From the NCBI RefSeq assembly GCF_021166475.1, contig NZ_JAJOYS010000001.1:124001-188000 (forward strand): a stretch of 64,000 nt of DNA. Direction: 5' to 3'. Every line of letters begins with the position of its first letter. Positions within the stretch are counted from its first letter, which is position 1. Below the pieces are notes generated by a model. The model searched no databases and was not told the origin of the DNA. It was given only the letters and a program-made list of their open reading frames with translations. A program made the translations under genes and the position numbers. Shown here piece by piece: positions 26,523 through 36,633 of the stretch. Origin of the DNA: Pelagibacterium xiamenense. GTDB lineage: Bacteria; Pseudomonadota; Alphaproteobacteria; Rhizobiales; Devosiaceae.

Positions 26523-29144
26523 GTGACCGCAAACGATTTCGAGCGCTACAATCCGCGCGAGAAAGAACCATTCTGGCAGAAAACCTGGGACGAGAAGGAA
26601 ACCTTCACGGTTTCCGATGAAATCCCCGCCGACCCCTATTATGTGCTCGAGATGTTTCCCTACCCCTCGGGCCGCATCCATGTCGGTCACGTGCGCAACT
26701 ACGCCATGGGCGACGTCGTCGCGCGGTTCCAGCGCGCCAGAGGCAAGACGGTCCTCCACCCCATGGGCTGGGACGCTTTCGGCATGCCCGCGGAAAACGC
26801 GGCGATGGCCAACAAGGTCCACCCGCGCGAATGGACCTACGCCAATATCGCCGCCATGCGCACCCAGCTCCAGTCCATGGGCCTTTCGCTCGACTGGAGC
26901 CGCGAGTTCGCCACCTGCGACGAGGCCTACTACCACCGCCAGCAGATGCTGTTCCTCGACTTCCTCGAGGCCGGGCTCGTCACCCGCAAGACCTCCAAGG
27001 TCAACTGGGATCCCGTCGACCAGACCGTCCTCGCCAACGAGCAGGTGATCGACGGCCGCGGCTGGCGCTCCGGCGCGCTCGTCGAACAGCGCGAACTGAC
27101 CCAATGGTTCTTCAAGATTTCCGACTTCGCCGAGGAATTGCTCGAGGCCATCGATGGGCTCGACAACTGGCCGGAAAAAGTCCGTCTGATGCAGCAGAAC
27201 TGGATCGGGCGCTCCGAAGGCCTGCGCATGCTCTTCGAGGTCGCGACCGAACAAAGCCCTGCCAAAACCATCGAGGTCTTCACCACACGCCCCGATACGC
27301 TCTTCGGCGCATCCTTCATCGCGCTCTCGGCCGATCATCCGCTGGCCGCCGAGCTTGCCAAGACCGACCCGGCGCTCGTCGATTTCATCGCCGAGTGCCA
27401 CCGCATGGGCACAGCCGCCGAAACCATTGAAACCGCAGAGAAAAAAGGCTTCAAGACAACGCTTGAGGTCAAGCACCCGGTCATCGAGGGCGCGACGCTG
27501 CCCGTCTATGTCGCCAATTTCGTCCTGATGGATTACGGCACCGGCGCCATCTTCGGCTGCCCCGGCCACGACCAGCGCGACCTCGACTTCGCCAACGCCT
27601 ATGGCCTGCCCGTCATCCCGGTCATCCTGCCCGAGGACGCGGACCCCAAAAGCTTCACCATCACCGACGAGGCCTATACCGGCCCCGGCAAGGTCTTCAA
27701 TTCGGGCTTCCTCGACGGGCTCGATGTCGAGGACGCCAAGGCGAAAATCGCGCAAACGCTCGAAACCCGCCTCGTCGACGGCAAGCCGCAAGGCGTGCGC
27801 CAGACCAATTACCGGCTGCGCGACTGGGGCATCTCCCGCCAGCGCTACTGGGGCTGCCCGATCCCGGTGATCCATTGCGATCATTGCGGGGTCGTGCCCG
27901 TACCCAAGGATCAGCTCCCCGTACGCCTGCCCGAGGACGTCGAATTCGACACCCCCGGCAACCCGCTCGACCGCCATCCGGGGTTCCGCAACACCACCTG
28001 CCCCGAATGCGGCGCCGAGGCCCGGCGCGAGACCGACACGATGGACACCTTCGTGGATTCCTCGTGGTATTTCGCCCGCTTCACCGCGCCGGGCGCCGAA
28101 ACCCCGACCGTCCCCGCGCTCGCCAACGCCTGGATGCCGGTCGATCAGTATATCGGCGGCATCGAGCACGCGATCCTGCACCTGCTCTATTCGCGCTTTT
28201 TCACCCGCGCGATGAAAAAGACCGGCCATATCGGCATCGACGAGCCCTTCAAGGGCCTGTTCACGCAGGGCATGGTGACTCACGAGACCTATAAGGACGA
28301 TAGCGGCCAATGGCTTGCGCCCACCGAGGTCGCCATCGAGATGGTCGGCGAGGAACGCGTCGCGCGCCACATCGGAACGGGCAAGCCGGTCACCATCGGC
28401 TCGGTCGAAAAGATGAGCAAATCCAAGCGCAACGTCATCGACCCCGAGGACATGATCGCCGCCTACGGCGCCGACACCGTGCGCTGGTTCGTCCTTTCCG
28501 ATTCGCCCCCCGAGCGCGACGTCCAGTGGACCGAGGCGGGCATCGAGGGCGCCTGGCGCTATGTCCAGCGCGTCTGGCGGCTGGTCAATGAGGCGAGCGC
28601 CGTGCTCGACACCAGCGCGGAAACCCTCGACGAGGATCCCGCGTCGATCGAAATGCTCAAGACCGCCCACAAGGCCGTCGATCAGATCACCCGCGACATC
28701 GCCGGCCTGAGGTTCAACCGTGCCGTCGCGCAGGTCTACGAATTGACCAACGCGATCTCGAAATTTCTCCCCGCGATCGCTCCCGCCCCATCATTGACCG
28801 CGATCAAGGCGTTGCGCACCTCGGTTGAATTCCTCATCCAGACCATCGCGCCGATGATGCCCCATCTGGCCGAGAGCTGCTGGGGCGTTCTGGGGCACGA
28901 CAGGATGGTCTGCGACACCCCCTGGCCGGAAGCCGATCCGCGCTATCTCGTTGACGATACAGTGGTTTTGGCCGTGCAGGTCAACGGCAAACGCCGCGGC
29001 GAAATCTCCGTCGCCAAGGATGCCGCCGGCCCGCAGGTCGAAGAGGCGGCCCTTGCGCTCGACGCCGTCGCGCGTATCCTCGACGGCAAATCGCCCAAGA
29101 AGGTCATCGTCGTGCCCAACAGGATCGTCAATGTGGTCGCCTAG
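26523..29144 (+). CDS. leuS: Leucyl-tRNA synthetase
   Basis: Class I aminoacyl-tRNA synthetase of 873 residues charging tRNA-Leu. The HIGH-type motif is [15 protein letters not shown] near residue 45; the CP1 editing domain lies in the middle ([12 protein letters not shown] and [20 protein letters not shown]); the catalytic KMSKS is [10 protein letters not shown]; an anticodon-binding helical part and a C-terminal [11 protein letters not shown] domain follow. Start GTG ([22 protein letters not shown]) matches the known N-terminus; no better codon exists. It overlaps lptE by 14 bp, the conserved leuS-lptE-holA arrangement. Confidence 0.97.
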   Translation: MTANDFERYNPREKEPFWQKTWDEKETFTVSDEIPADPYYVLEMFPYPSGRIHVGHVRNYAMGDVVARFQRARGKTVLHPMGWDAFGMPAENAAMANKVHPREWTYANIAAMRTQLQSMGLSLDWSREFATCDEAYYHRQQMLFLDFLEAGLVTRKTSKVNWDPVDQTVLANEQVIDGRGWRSGALVEQRELTQWFFKISDFAEELLEAIDGLDNWPEKVRLMQQNWIGRSEGLRMLFEVATEQSPAKTIEVFTTRPDTLFGASFIALSADHPLAAELAKTDPALVDFIAECHRMGTAAETIETAEKKGFKTTLEVKHPVIEGATLPVYVANFVLMDYGTGAIFGCPGHDQRDLDFANAYGLPVIPVILPEDADPKSFTITDEAYTGPGKVFNSGFLDGLDVEDAKAKIAQTLETRLVDGKPQGVRQTNYRLRDWGISRQRYWGCPIPVIHCDHCGVVPVPKDQLPVRLPEDVEFDTPGNPLDRHPGFRNTTCPECGAEARRETDTMDTFVDSSWYFARFTAPGAETPTVPALANAWMPVDQYIGGIEHAILHLLYSRFFTRAMKKTGHIGIDEPFKGLFTQGMVTHETYKDDSGQWLAPTEVAIEMVGEERVARHIGTGKPVTIGSVEKMSKSKRNVIDPEDMIAAYGADTVRWFVLSDSPPERDVQWTEAGIEGAWRYVQRVWRLVNEASAVLDTSAETLDEDPASIEMLKTAHKAVDQITRDIAGLRFNRAVAQVYELTNAISKFLPAIAPAPSLTAIKALRTSVEFLIQTIAPMMPHLAESCWGVLGHDRMVCDTPWPEADPRYLVDDTVVLAVQVNGKRRGEISVAKDAAGPQVEEAALALDAVARILDGKSPKKVIVVPNRIVNVVA

Positions 29145-29631
29145 CCGCGCCGCGCGCGCGGCGGCGGTCGCAATCGCCGTGCTCGCCGCGCCAGTGCTCG
29201 CCGCGTGCAGCTTCGGTCCGGTCTATTCCGGCGCGGCCCAGAGCCGGCCGGCGCTCGCCCTGCGCTACGCCGAGCCCGGATCGAGGCTCGAGCAGATCGT
29301 CTACCAGGAACTCGCCCGCGACCTCGGCCGCTCGACCGACGCCGACGCGCCGGTGCTTTCGGTGTCCGTCGGCATAAGCGAAACCCGCGTCGGCCTGTCC
29401 TCCGCATCGAGCCCGGTGTCCGACCGCCAGGTCGTCGCAACCGCCACCTGGACGCTGCGCGAAGACGGCGCGGTGATATCCACCGGCAAGCGCACGGCTG
29501 TCTCCGGCTACCAGCGCACGGGTCAGACCTTCGCCGACGACCGCGCCGAAGCCAATGCCGAAGAACAGGCCACCCGCGCCGTTGCCGAAGCCGTTCGCCT
29601 CGCCCTGCTGGCCGAGCTCGCTCCCCAATGA
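29131..29631 (+). CDS. lptE: LPS-assembly lipoprotein LptE
   Basis: Outer-membrane lipoprotein of 166 residues, partner of LptD in inserting lipopolysaccharide. The N-terminal signal ends in the lipobox LAAC with the lipidated Cys26, followed by CSFGPVYSG, typical of the alphaproteobacterial LptE/RlpB family. The rest ([15 protein letters not shown], a [23 protein letters not shown] beta-rich middle, [29 protein letters not shown] helix) agrees with the family. The start lies inside the end of leuS, and its stop overlaps the holA start (ATGA), so translation of the three genes is coupled. Confidence 0.9.
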   Translation: MWSPSRAARAAAVAIAVLAAPVLAACSFGPVYSGAAQSRPALALRYAEPGSRLEQIVYQELARDLGRSTDADAPVLSVSVGISETRVGLSSASSPVSDRQVVATATWTLREDGAVISTGKRTAVSGYQRTGQTFADDRAEANAEEQATRAVAEAVRLALLAELAPQ

Positions 29632-30650
29632 CGGCGCTCAAGGGCCGCGATATCGAGACCTTTCTTGCCAAACCCTCGTTAAATCAAGGGTTTATACTCG
29701 TCTATGGCCCCGATGGCGGGCTGGTCTCGGAAAACGCTGGCCGACTCCTCAAAGCCTTCGCCGGAGACCCGCCGGACCCTGAAAGTCTCGTCACCCTGCA
29801 CATGAGCGAGATCGACGCCGACGCCCAGCGTCTCGGCATCGAGGCGCGCACACCTTCGCTGTTCGGATCGGGCAAGGTCATTCGCGTCCGCGCAGCCACT
29901 AACAAGCTCACCGCGACCCTGACCGAACTGCTCGACGAGAAAGCCGACGCCCTTTTCATTGTCGAGGGCGGAGACCTCAAGCCCTCGGATTCCCTGCGTA
30001 AACTGGCCGAGCAGCGCCGCGACGCCCGCGCCTTGCCCTGCTACGCCGATACCGGCCAATCCCTCGACAAGCTCATCCGCGAAAGCTTCGCCGCCGCCAA
30101 TATCACCACCGAGCCCGACCTCGTCCCCTTCCTGCGCGACATGCTCGGCAATGACCGCCAGGTGACCCGTGGCGAGATCGAAAAGCTCGTTCTTTACGCC
30201 GGCGAAGGCGGCAGCCTGACCCGCGACGACGTGACCGCGCTCTGCGGCGACAACGCGGCCCTTGCCCTCGACGCGGTCGTCGACGCCATCGCCAGCGGCC
30301 ATGCAAGGAATTTCGACACCGCCCTGACCCGCGCCGCGGCTGCCGGTACCGACACCCAGCGCATCCTCGCCGTCGCGCTCAACCACTTCGCCCGTCTGCG
30401 CGCCATGCGGTCCCAGATCGACGAAGGCACGCCCCCCAATCAGGTTATCGACCGCGCCACCCCGCGCATCCACTTTTCGCGCAAATCGGCGATGGAACAA
30501 CAATTGCGCATCTGGAACGACGACGGCCTCGCCAGTGCCTGCGCCCGGCTGAGCCTCGCGGTCGCCCAGTCCCGCAAGTCTTCGGCCCTTGCCCAGGCCA
30601 CCGCCCGGCAGGCCATGCTGGCCGTTTGCATGGCAGCGGCTCGCCGATGA
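29628..30650 (+). CDS. holA: DNA polymerase III subunit delta
   Basis: Clamp-loader delta subunit of 340 residues that opens the beta sliding clamp. The N-terminal FILVYGPDGGLVSE (degenerate P-loop of the delta family), ELLDEKADALFIVEGGDL, the FLRDMLGNDRQVTRGEIEKLVLYAG lid region and the C-terminal helical collar (RILAVALNHFARL) are characteristic. Start overlaps the lptE stop. Last gene of the leuS-lptE-holA unit and convergent with parB. A modest hairpin (TACTGG/CCAGTA, 30654-30687) follows the stop, without a T-run. Confidence 0.95.
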   Translation: MTALKGRDIETFLAKPSLNQGFILVYGPDGGLVSENAGRLLKAFAGDPPDPESLVTLHMSEIDADAQRLGIEARTPSLFGSGKVIRVRAATNKLTATLTELLDEKADALFIVEGGDLKPSDSLRKLAEQRRDARALPCYADTGQSLDKLIRESFAAANITTEPDLVPFLRDMLGNDRQVTRGEIEKLVLYAGEGGSLTRDDVTALCGDNAALALDAVVDAIASGHARNFDTALTRAAAAGTDTQRILAVALNHFARLRAMRSQIDEGTPPNQVIDRATPRIHFSRKSAMEQQLRIWNDDGLASACARLSLAVAQSRKSSALAQATARQAMLAVCMAAARR

Positions 30651-30727
30651 CCCTACTGGCCATGGGACATCTAAGTCCTTGCCAGTAAACGTATATTCTT
30701 GATCTGGCGCGCGACCGTAAAGTCAAC

Positions 30728-30743
30728 TGCTTCACGTGAAACA
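30728..30743. promoter_or_regulatory. parS-like site 1
   Basis: TGCTTCACGTGAAACA, 15 of 16 bases equal to the general bacterial parS TGTTTCACGTGAAACA. It lies between holA and parB, just past the parB terminator. Expected ParB nucleation site. Confidence 0.8.
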
Positions 30744-30749
30744 CCCACT

Positions 30750-30775
30750 AAAAAACCCGGCGCATCCGCACCGGG
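30750..30775 (-). terminator. Rho-independent terminator of parAB
   Basis: Minus-strand 8-bp stem CCCGGTGC / GCGCCGGG (one G-T) with loop GGAT and six T, 27 bp after the parB stop. Confidence 0.9.
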
Positions 30776-30801
30776 CTTTGAAATTTTGCGCAGGGTGGTG
30801 G

Positions 30802-31683
30802 CTACCCCATCAGCCGAGAGCACACACCGTCGAGTTGCTCGAGCGTCTTGTAGCGGATTTCGAGCTTCCCGCCCTTTTCCTTGTGGTCGAGCGTCACCGA
30901 AAGCCCCAGCGCATCGGACAATTGCCGCTCGAGCGCCAACGTGTCTGCGTCTTTTTCCTTGCCTTTGGTGCTGGCTTCGGAGGCCGGACGCTTCTTGGCT
31001 TCGGTATCTTTCTGGTGCAGGGCCTCGGCCTCGCGCACCGATAGCCCCGCTGAAACGATGCGGCGCGCCAGCGCCAGCGGGTCGTCCGAGGTAATCAGCG
31101 TCCGCGCGTGCCCAGCGGTCAGATCGCCGCTTTCGATCATCTCCTGCACCTCGGCGGGCAACCGCAGCAGCCGCAGCGTGTTGGCCACATGCGAGCGCGA
31201 TTTGCCGATCACCTGGGCGAGATCGTTCTGCGTATAGCCGAACTGGTCCATCAGCTGCCCGTATCCTTGCGCCTCTTCGAGGGCATTGAGGTCGGCCCGC
31301 TGGACGTTCTCGATAATCGCGAGTTCGAGCGCTTCCTTGTCGTCGACTTCACGCACCAGCACGGGAACTTCGTGCAGCCCGGCCTTCTGTGCCGCCCGCC
31401 AGCGGCGCTCGCCGGCAATGATTTCGAACCGGTCGGGATCTTCCGCGCTCGGGCGCACCAGCAAGGGCTGCATCACGCCCTTCTCGCGGATCGAATTGGT
31501 CAGGTCCTCAAGCAGCTCGTCGTCGAAATCCTTGCGCGGGTTGGCGCGGTTGGCGACGACGAATTCAACCGGCAATCGCCGGACGCCCGAGCCGGTATCG
31601 AGCTGGCGGGGCGCCTCGACGGGCCCCATGTCACCAATCAAAGCGGCAAGGCCGCGGCCCAGACGGGCGGGTTTGTCGTTCAT
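30802..31683 (-). CDS. parB: Chromosome partitioning protein ParB
   Basis: Chromosomal ParB of 293 residues, a CTPase/DNA-binding protein that loads at parS and spreads to form the origin-segregation complex. The N-terminal LGRGLAALIG peptide contacts ParA; the CTP-binding GERRWRAAQKAG motif and the RADLNALEEAQGY stretch are present, then the helix-turn-helix (FGYTQNDLAQVIGKSRSHVANTLRLL). A low-complexity linker precedes the C-terminal dimer domain. The ATG chosen has GGAG 8 bp upstream; an ATG four codons earlier overlaps the parA stop. Seven parS-like sites lie in this window. Confidence 0.96.
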   Translation of the reverse strand: MNDKPARLGRGLAALIGDMGPVEAPRQLDTGSGVRRLPVEFVVANRANPRKDFDDELLEDLTNSIREKGVMQPLLVRPSAEDPDRFEIIAGERRWRAAQKAGLHEVPVLVREVDDKEALELAIIENVQRADLNALEEAQGYGQLMDQFGYTQNDLAQVIGKSRSHVANTLRLLRLPAEVQEMIESGDLTAGHARTLITSDDPLALARRIVSAGLSVREAEALHQKDTEAKKRPASEASTKGKEKDADTLALERQLSDALGLSVTLDHKEKGGKLEIRYKTLEQLDGVCSRLMG

Positions 31684-31694
31684 CTTGATCTCCA

Positions 31695-32495
31695 TCAGGC
31701 CGCCCTCAACTGCCGCTCGCGCTTGATCACCTCAGTCGCTAGCCGCAGGTAAGCCTGACTGCCTGCACACTTCAAATCGTACAAAAGCGCCGGCTTGCCG
31801 TAGGACGGCGCCTCACTCAGCCGCACATTGCGCGGAATGACGGTGTCGTAGACCAGCGTCCCCATATGGTCGCGCACATCCGCCAAAACCTGTTCGGACA
31901 GGTTGTTGCGCTTGTCGTACATGGTCATCACTACGCCCTGGATCGACAAGCCGGGATTGAGCGTCGAGCGGATCTGCTCGATGGTCTGCAGAAGCTGGCT
32001 CAACCCCTCGAGCGCGAAGAATTCGCACTGCAGCGGCACCAGAACCGCATCGGCGGCCGTCAACGCATTGATCGTCAGAAGATTGAGCGAGGGCGGACAG
32101 TCGATCAGAACATAGCTGATCGGCTTGCCGTCGATCGTGATCTCGTGCGCGGTCTTGAGCGCTTCCTTGAGCCGGAACGCCCGGTCCCGCTCGGCGGCGA
32201 TTGTGAGCTCGACGCCCAGAAGATCCATCGTCGAGGGGACGATGGCGACATTCGGCACCGCCGTGCGCGCCGCGGCCTCGACGACCGTGCATTCATTGAG
32301 CAGAAGGTCGTAGCTCGACCGCTCGCGCTGCGCCCGTCCAAGCCCGAGCCCTGTCGAGGCATTGCCCTGGGGATCGAGATCGATGATCAGAACCCGCTCG
32401 CCGATCGCCGCGAGCGCCGTGGCGAGGTTGATCGCCGTCGTTGTCTTGCCGACGCCGCCTTTCTGATTGGCGAGCGTGAGGATACGCGGATGCAT
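31695..32495 (-). CDS. parA: Chromosome partitioning ATPase ParA
   Basis: ParA/Soj ATPase of 266 residues that moves ParB-parS complexes over the nucleoid. The deviant Walker A KGGVGKTT lies at residues 12-19 (ANQKGGVGKTTTAINLAT), with VLIIDLDPQGNASTGLG and VLIDCPPSLNLLTINAL as the other nucleotide-binding blocks. No N-terminal helix-turn-helix, so it is the chromosomal not plasmid type. The ATG has a GGAGGCC ribosome site. It forms an operon with parB; rsmG and mnmG lie upstream on the same strand. Confidence 0.96.
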   Translation of the reverse strand: MHPRILTLANQKGGVGKTTTAINLATALAAIGERVLIIDLDPQGNASTGLGLGRAQRERSSYDLLLNECTVVEAAARTAVPNVAIVPSTMDLLGVELTIAAERDRAFRLKEALKTAHEITIDGKPISYVLIDCPPSLNLLTINALTAADAVLVPLQCEFFALEGLSQLLQTIEQIRSTLNPGLSIQGVVMTMYDKRNNLSEQVLADVRDHMGTLVYDTVIPRNVRLSEAPSYGKPALLYDLKCAGSQAYLRLATEVIKRERQLRAA

Positions 32496-32643
32496 GTGGC
32501 CTCCGAAACCTGTTTGGTTTCAATCCCTTAGCGCGCCAAACGACAAGCAACCCGCTTTATCGCCCAAAGCGCGACGAACCAAAAGACTCGCTCCGGTTTC
32601 CCAATAGGGAAAGCGCCTTGCGCCGCTTGAACCGAAGTCCCGA

Positions 32644-33312
32644 TCAGAGCGCCCGCAGATGCGTCAGCTCCAGAATAACCCCTTCGGGGTCGATCAGGCT
32701 CCTATGATGTACCACGTCGAAGGCAAAAGAAGAATCCGCGAGTTGCAGTTCTTCACGAAATTCCCTGCCCTTATGGAAGTAAGCCCTTGCATTCGGGCCA
32801 AAGAAGGGCAGCGCATAACGCAGAAGAAGCGGTAAAGGCGCCAGGGCGCGTGAGGTTATGATATTGATTTCGCCCACATCTTCGGGGTCGACGGCTTCGA
32901 TGCGCGCATTGTGGACGCGCGCGCCCGCAAGCCCGAATTCGCGAATCGCGGCATTGAGAAAAGCGCATTTGCGGCCATTGGACTCGATCAGATCGAACCG
33001 GACACCGCTATCCTTGAGCGCAATAGCGAGCGGGATTGCGGGAAAACCGCCACCGGAACCGATATCGAGCACATGCATCGGACCACGCGCCTCGGTCGCG
33101 GATGTGAAGATCAGCGGCAGCAATTGCAGCGAATCGAGAATATGCCGGTCCCAGATCGCGCGGACTGTTTCACGTGAAACGAGATTCTGCACTCGCTGCC
33201 ATTTTTCCACCATGTCGTTAAGGCCCGCGAGGTCCGCATGCACCGCGTCGAGGTCGCGGCCGAACCAGTCGCGGTAGGGCTCCAGCGACGAAAGCGATCC
33301 GGACGCGCTCAA
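32644..33312 (-). CDS. rsmG: 16S rRNA (guanine-527-N7) methyltransferase RsmG (GidB), TTG start
   Basis: SAM-dependent methyltransferase of 222 residues modifying G527 of 16S rRNA. SAM motif [16 protein letters not shown] is at mid-length, preceded by [30 protein letters not shown] and followed by [14 protein letters not shown] and ITSRALAPL. No ATG or GTG fits the N-terminus; the start is a TTG overlapping the mnmG stop (TTGA), the same arrangement as ccmB after ccmA. A parS-like site lies inside the coding sequence. Part of the leftward mnmE-mnmG-rsmG-parA-parB origin cluster. Confidence 0.92.
   Translation of the reverse strand: MSASGSLSSLEPYRDWFGRDLDAVHADLAGLNDMVEKWQRVQNLVSRETVRAIWDRHILDSLQLLPLIFTSATEARGPMHVLDIGSGGGFPAIPLAIALKDSGVRFDLIESNGRKCAFLNAAIREFGLAGARVHNARIEAVDPEDVGEINIITSRALAPLPLLLRYALPFFGPNARAYFHKGREFREELQLADSSFAFDVVHHRSLIDPEGVILELTHLRAL
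33166..33181. promoter_or_regulatory. parS-like site 2, inside rsmG
   Basis: TGTTTCACGTGAAACG, 15 of 16 bases equal to parS; located within the rsmG coding sequence where it encodes part of LVSRET. Confidence 0.85.
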
Positions 33313-35174
33313 CTTGCCTTTCGCTCCATACGGCCGCGCCGGATGACCGCGAGGATCAGGGTCAGCGCTGCCGGCGTCACGCCCTCGATCCGCTGGGCCT
33401 GGGCAATGGTCTGCGGCCGCGCCGCGATGAGTTTCTGCTTCATCTCGTTGGACAGCCCCGGCAAAGCGGCATAGTCGAGCCATTCGGGAATCGCCCGGCC
33501 TTCGTCACGCCGGACCGCCTCAACGTCCGCGTGCTGCCGCTCAAGATAAACCGCATACTGCGCATCGATCGCGAGTTGCTCGTAGGTGGCAGGATCGATT
33601 TCGCCCACCTCCGGCCAAAGCGTTGTAATTTCTTGCTTTTCCGTATTCGGATAACTCATCAGCTCGAACGCGGTGCGCCGCACGCCGTCGGCATTGACCT
33701 TGACACCGGCCTTGCGCGCCGCCGTCGGCGTGACCGATAGAGACTTCAACAGCGTCGTACCGGCGTTGAGCCGCGCCATGCGCGCACGGTGATGCTCTTT
33801 GCGGCGCTGGCCCACAAGGCCAACCGCGATCCCGAGATCGGTCAGTCGCTGATCGGCATTGTCCGAACGCAACTGCAACCGGAATTCGGCCCGCGACGTG
33901 AACATCCGATAGGGTTCTGTCACCCCGCGCGTCACCAGGTCGTCGATCATGACCCCCAGATAGGAATTGGTGCGCGAGAGAATGAGTGGTTCGGCGCCCT
34001 GGACTGCCAACCCCGCATTGGCCCCCGCCAGGAGACCCTGCGCCGCGGCCTCCTCGTAACCCGTCGTGCCGTTGATCTGCCCGGCAAGATAAAGCCCGGG
34101 CACCGCCCGCAGCATCAAGGCCGGCGAAAGTTCCCGCGGATCGACATGATCGTACTCGATGGCATAGCCGGGCCGCTTGATGACGACGTTCTCGAGCCCT
34201 GGCATCGCCTTGAGGAAAGCAAGCTGCACCTCTTCAGGAAGTGACGTCGAAAGGCCGTTCGGATAGATCGTCGGATCGTCGAGGCCTTCGGGTTCGAGAA
34301 AGACCAGATGGCTCTCCTTGTCCGCGAACCGAACGATCTTGTCCTCGATCGACGGACAATAGCGCGGCCCCCGGCTCTGGATGCGTCCCGAATACATTGC
34401 CGACCGCGAAAGATTGTCCGAGATGATCCGATGCGCTTCAGCGGTCGTCCGTGTCTCGAAGCACGTGATCTGTGGGTTGGTAATCGCGTCGGTCAGCGCC
34501 GAGAACGGCTCGGGCGGGTTGTCCCCGTGCTGCGCGGCGAGCGCCCCGAAATCGATCGACCCCGCATCGAGCCGCGGCGGTGTTCCGGTCTTGAGGCGCC
34601 CCAGCGTCAGTCCGAGGCCTTCAAGCCGCTCCGAAAGCCCCAGAACCGGTCGCTCCCCGGCGCGCCCGGCCGGGATCGTCTCTTCACCGCGATGGATCAG
34701 CCCGCGCAGGAACGTCCCGGTCGTCAGAACCACCGCCCTCGTCCCGAATTGCCGCCCGTCGAGCAGCACAACGCCGGCAACGGCGCCGCCTTCGGTCACA
34801 AGATCGTCGACCTCGCCCTCGATAATCTCGAGATTGGGCGTGCCGGCCAGTTCAGCCTGCATGGCGCTGCGGTAAAGCGCACGGTCCGCCTGCGCCCGCG
34901 GTCCGCGCACCGCGGGCCCCTTGCGCCGGTTGAGGACCCGGAACTGGATACCGGCGGCATCGGCCACCCGTCCCATAACCCCGTCGAGCGCGTCGATCTC
35001 GCGCACCAAATGCCCCTTGCCCAGCCCGCCGATCGCCGGGTTGCAGCTCATCTCGCCGATGGTGGCGCGCTTGTGGGTAATAAGGGCTGTTGGCACCCCC
35101 ATGCGCGCGGACGCGGCCGCAGCCTCGCAGCCGGCATGCCCGCCCCCCACAACAATGACGCCGAAATCGCTCAT
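33309..35174 (-). CDS. mnmG: tRNA uridine-34 modification enzyme MnmG (GidA)
   Basis: FAD-dependent enzyme of 621 residues. With MnmE it makes 5-carboxymethylaminomethyl-uridine or the aminomethyl form at the wobble base of certain tRNAs. The N-terminal FAD motif [21 protein letters not shown] and [22 protein letters not shown] follow the family exactly; [22 protein letters not shown] and the C-terminal GYDD-like helical domain contacting MnmE are present. It lies next to mnmE as usual, but the gap between them (138 bp) carries three parS-like sites. Confidence 0.97.
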   Translation of the reverse strand: MSDFGVIVVGGGHAGCEAAAASARMGVPTALITHKRATIGEMSCNPAIGGLGKGHLVREIDALDGVMGRVADAAGIQFRVLNRRKGPAVRGPRAQADRALYRSAMQAELAGTPNLEIIEGEVDDLVTEGGAVAGVVLLDGRQFGTRAVVLTTGTFLRGLIHRGEETIPAGRAGERPVLGLSERLEGLGLTLGRLKTGTPPRLDAGSIDFGALAAQHGDNPPEPFSALTDAITNPQITCFETRTTAEAHRIISDNLSRSAMYSGRIQSRGPRYCPSIEDKIVRFADKESHLVFLEPEGLDDPTIYPNGLSTSLPEEVQLAFLKAMPGLENVVIKRPGYAIEYDHVDPRELSPALMLRAVPGLYLAGQINGTTGYEEAAAQGLLAGANAGLAVQGAEPLILSRTNSYLGVMIDDLVTRGVTEPYRMFTSRAEFRLQLRSDNADQRLTDLGIAVGLVGQRRKEHHRARMARLNAGTTLLKSLSVTPTAARKAGVKVNADGVRRTAFELMSYPNTEKQEITTLWPEVGEIDPATYEQLAIDAQYAVYLERQHADVEAVRRDEGRAIPEWLDYAALPGLSNEMKQKLIAARPQTIAQAQRIEGVTPAALTLILAVIRRGRMERKAS

Positions 35175-35187
35175 GTGTGTCTAACTC

Positions 35188-35203
35188 TGTTTCACGTGAA
35201 TCA
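35188..35203. promoter_or_regulatory. parS-like site 3
   Basis: TGTTTCACGTGAATCA, 15 of 16 bases equal to parS, in the mnmG-mnmE gap 13 bp before the mnmG start codon. Confidence 0.82.
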
Positions 35204-35259
35204 TCGTGGCCGCGATGTGTGTCATCAAAAGGGCCAGGATTGTTTCATTGTCGTCATCG

Positions 35260-35275
35260 TGTTTCACGTGAATCC
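35260..35275. promoter_or_regulatory. parS-like site 4
   Basis: TGTTTCACGTGAATCC, 14 of 16 bases equal to parS, in the mnmG-mnmE gap; 72 bp from site 3. Confidence 0.78.
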
Positions 35276-35299
35276 GGTTCCGTTGCAACCGGCAATCGC

Positions 35300-35315
35300 T
35301 GTTTCACGTGAATCA
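35300..35315. promoter_or_regulatory. parS-like site 5, overlapping the mnmE stop codon
   Basis: TGTTTCACGTGAATCA, 15 of 16 bases equal to parS; its last three bases are the complement of the mnmE TGA stop. It lies 40 bp from site 4. Confidence 0.82.
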
Positions 35316-36617
35316 CTTTCCGATGCAGAACCCCGCAAACAGCCGGTCCAGCACGGTTTCCGTGTCAATAAGCCCGATCAACCGCGCCAGCGCATCCGAC
35401 GTCAGCCGCAATTCCTCGGCGCACAATTCCGGTTGATCGATAAGCGTGATCCCACGATGAATGTGGCCGAGGGCCGCTTCGAGCGCCTGTCGGTCGCGTA
35501 AATGGCTGACCAGCCCGGTTTCCGCACCGCCGAGCCGCGCCTCAATATGGGTTTTGAGCCTTGAAATCAAGGCCTCCACCCCCGCGCCCGTCCGCGCAGA
35601 GACTGCGAGATCTCCGCTTTTCGGGGGCTGGAGATCGGCCTTTGTCGCCAGGCGCCAGACCGGCGACCGGGTTTCCGGCAGAGATGCCTCCGCAATATCC
35701 GGCGCGTCGAGCCACAAAACAAGGTCCGCGAGATCGAGGGCTTGCCCCGTCCGCTCTATTCCGGCCGCTTCGGCCTTGCTCGTCGTTTCGCGCAGCCCTG
35801 CAGTGTCGGTGACGATCACCAATTGCCCGCCGAGGTCGATTGCAACGTCCTTCGTGTCACGCGTTGTGCCTGCTTCGTCGGTCACAATGGCGAGGTCTGA
35901 ACCGGCTAAAGCATTTAGAAGGCTGGATTTTCCCGCGTTCGGCGGTCCGGCAAGGACGATCCGGAAGCCTTCGCGAACAATGCGGCCACTGGCATAGCCG
36001 GAAAGCGCCGATTCGATATCGCGCGCCAACGTGGCGAGCCCGGGCCCGAAGTCCTGGGGCAAGTCTTGCGGAACATCATCCTCGTCGGCAAAATCGAGAT
36101 GCGCCTCGATCTCCGCCCGGGCATCGATAAGAATGTCCCGCCAGCGTGTGATCTTTACCGCCAGCCCGCCGCCGAGCCGCATCAAGGCCTGCTTGCGCTG
36201 GCTTTCGGTTTCCGCCGCGAGCAGATCGCCCAGCCCTTCGATGGCCGTCAGATCGAACTTGCCGTTTTCAAACGCCCGTCTGGTGAAATCCCCCGGCCCG
36301 GCGAGAACAACGCCCTCCATGGCCGTTAAAGCGCCCAGAATGGCTTTGACGCCAGCCGGCGAGCCGTGCACGTGCAGTTCGGCGCAATCCTCGCCCGTAA
36401 AAGAACGCGGAGCAGGAAAGATGGCGATAAGGCCCTGGTCGAGGGGTTCACCCGCCCCGGGGTCCCGCAGCGTCCGCAATGCGAGCTTGCGGGGCTCAGG
36501 AAGCGCCCCGCAGAGCGTTTCGACCGCTGCAAGGGCCTTGGGGCCGGAAAGGCGCACCACCGCCACGCCAGACGGCAGAGAGCCGGAAGACAGCGCGACG
36601 ATGGTGGGCTGAGCCAT
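35313..36617 (-). CDS. mnmE: tRNA modification GTPase MnmE (TrmE)
   Basis: GTPase of 434 residues acting with MnmG on wobble uridines. An N-terminal tetrahydrofolate-binding domain (VALSSGSLPSGVAVVRLSG... HVHGSPAG) and a helical domain enclose a Ras-like G domain: P-loop GPPNAGKSSLLNAL, G2 EAGTTRDTK, and DTAGLRETTSKAEAAGIERT. The protein ends FCIGK, the conserved CIGK motif with the catalytic Cys. Length is near the usual 440-455. First gene of the mnmE-mnmG-rsmG-parA-parB series and 16 bp after rho. Confidence 0.96.
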   Translation of the reverse strand: MAQPTIVALSSGSLPSGVAVVRLSGPKALAAVETLCGALPEPRKLALRTLRDPGAGEPLDQGLIAIFPAPRSFTGEDCAELHVHGSPAGVKAILGALTAMEGVVLAGPGDFTRRAFENGKFDLTAIEGLGDLLAAETESQRKQALMRLGGGLAVKITRWRDILIDARAEIEAHLDFADEDDVPQDLPQDFGPGLATLARDIESALSGYASGRIVREGFRIVLAGPPNAGKSSLLNALAGSDLAIVTDEAGTTRDTKDVAIDLGGQLVIVTDTAGLRETTSKAEAAGIERTGQALDLADLVLWLDAPDIAEASLPETRSPVWRLATKADLQPPKSGDLAVSARTGAGVEALISRLKTHIEARLGGAETGLVSHLRDRQALEAALGHIHRGITLIDQPELCAEELRLTSDALARLIGLIDTETVLDRLFAGFCIGK

Positions 36618-36633
36618 TTTGAACGGGATCGGC

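Noticed and set aside
26448-28670. Long open frame opposite leuS
   Set aside because: Antisense shadow of leuS with no similarity to known proteins.
34440-34470. CACGTGA strings in mnmG (near 34453) and rho (near 37168) as further parS sites
   Set aside because: Only the central six or seven bases match; the TTC/GAA arms needed for parS are missing.
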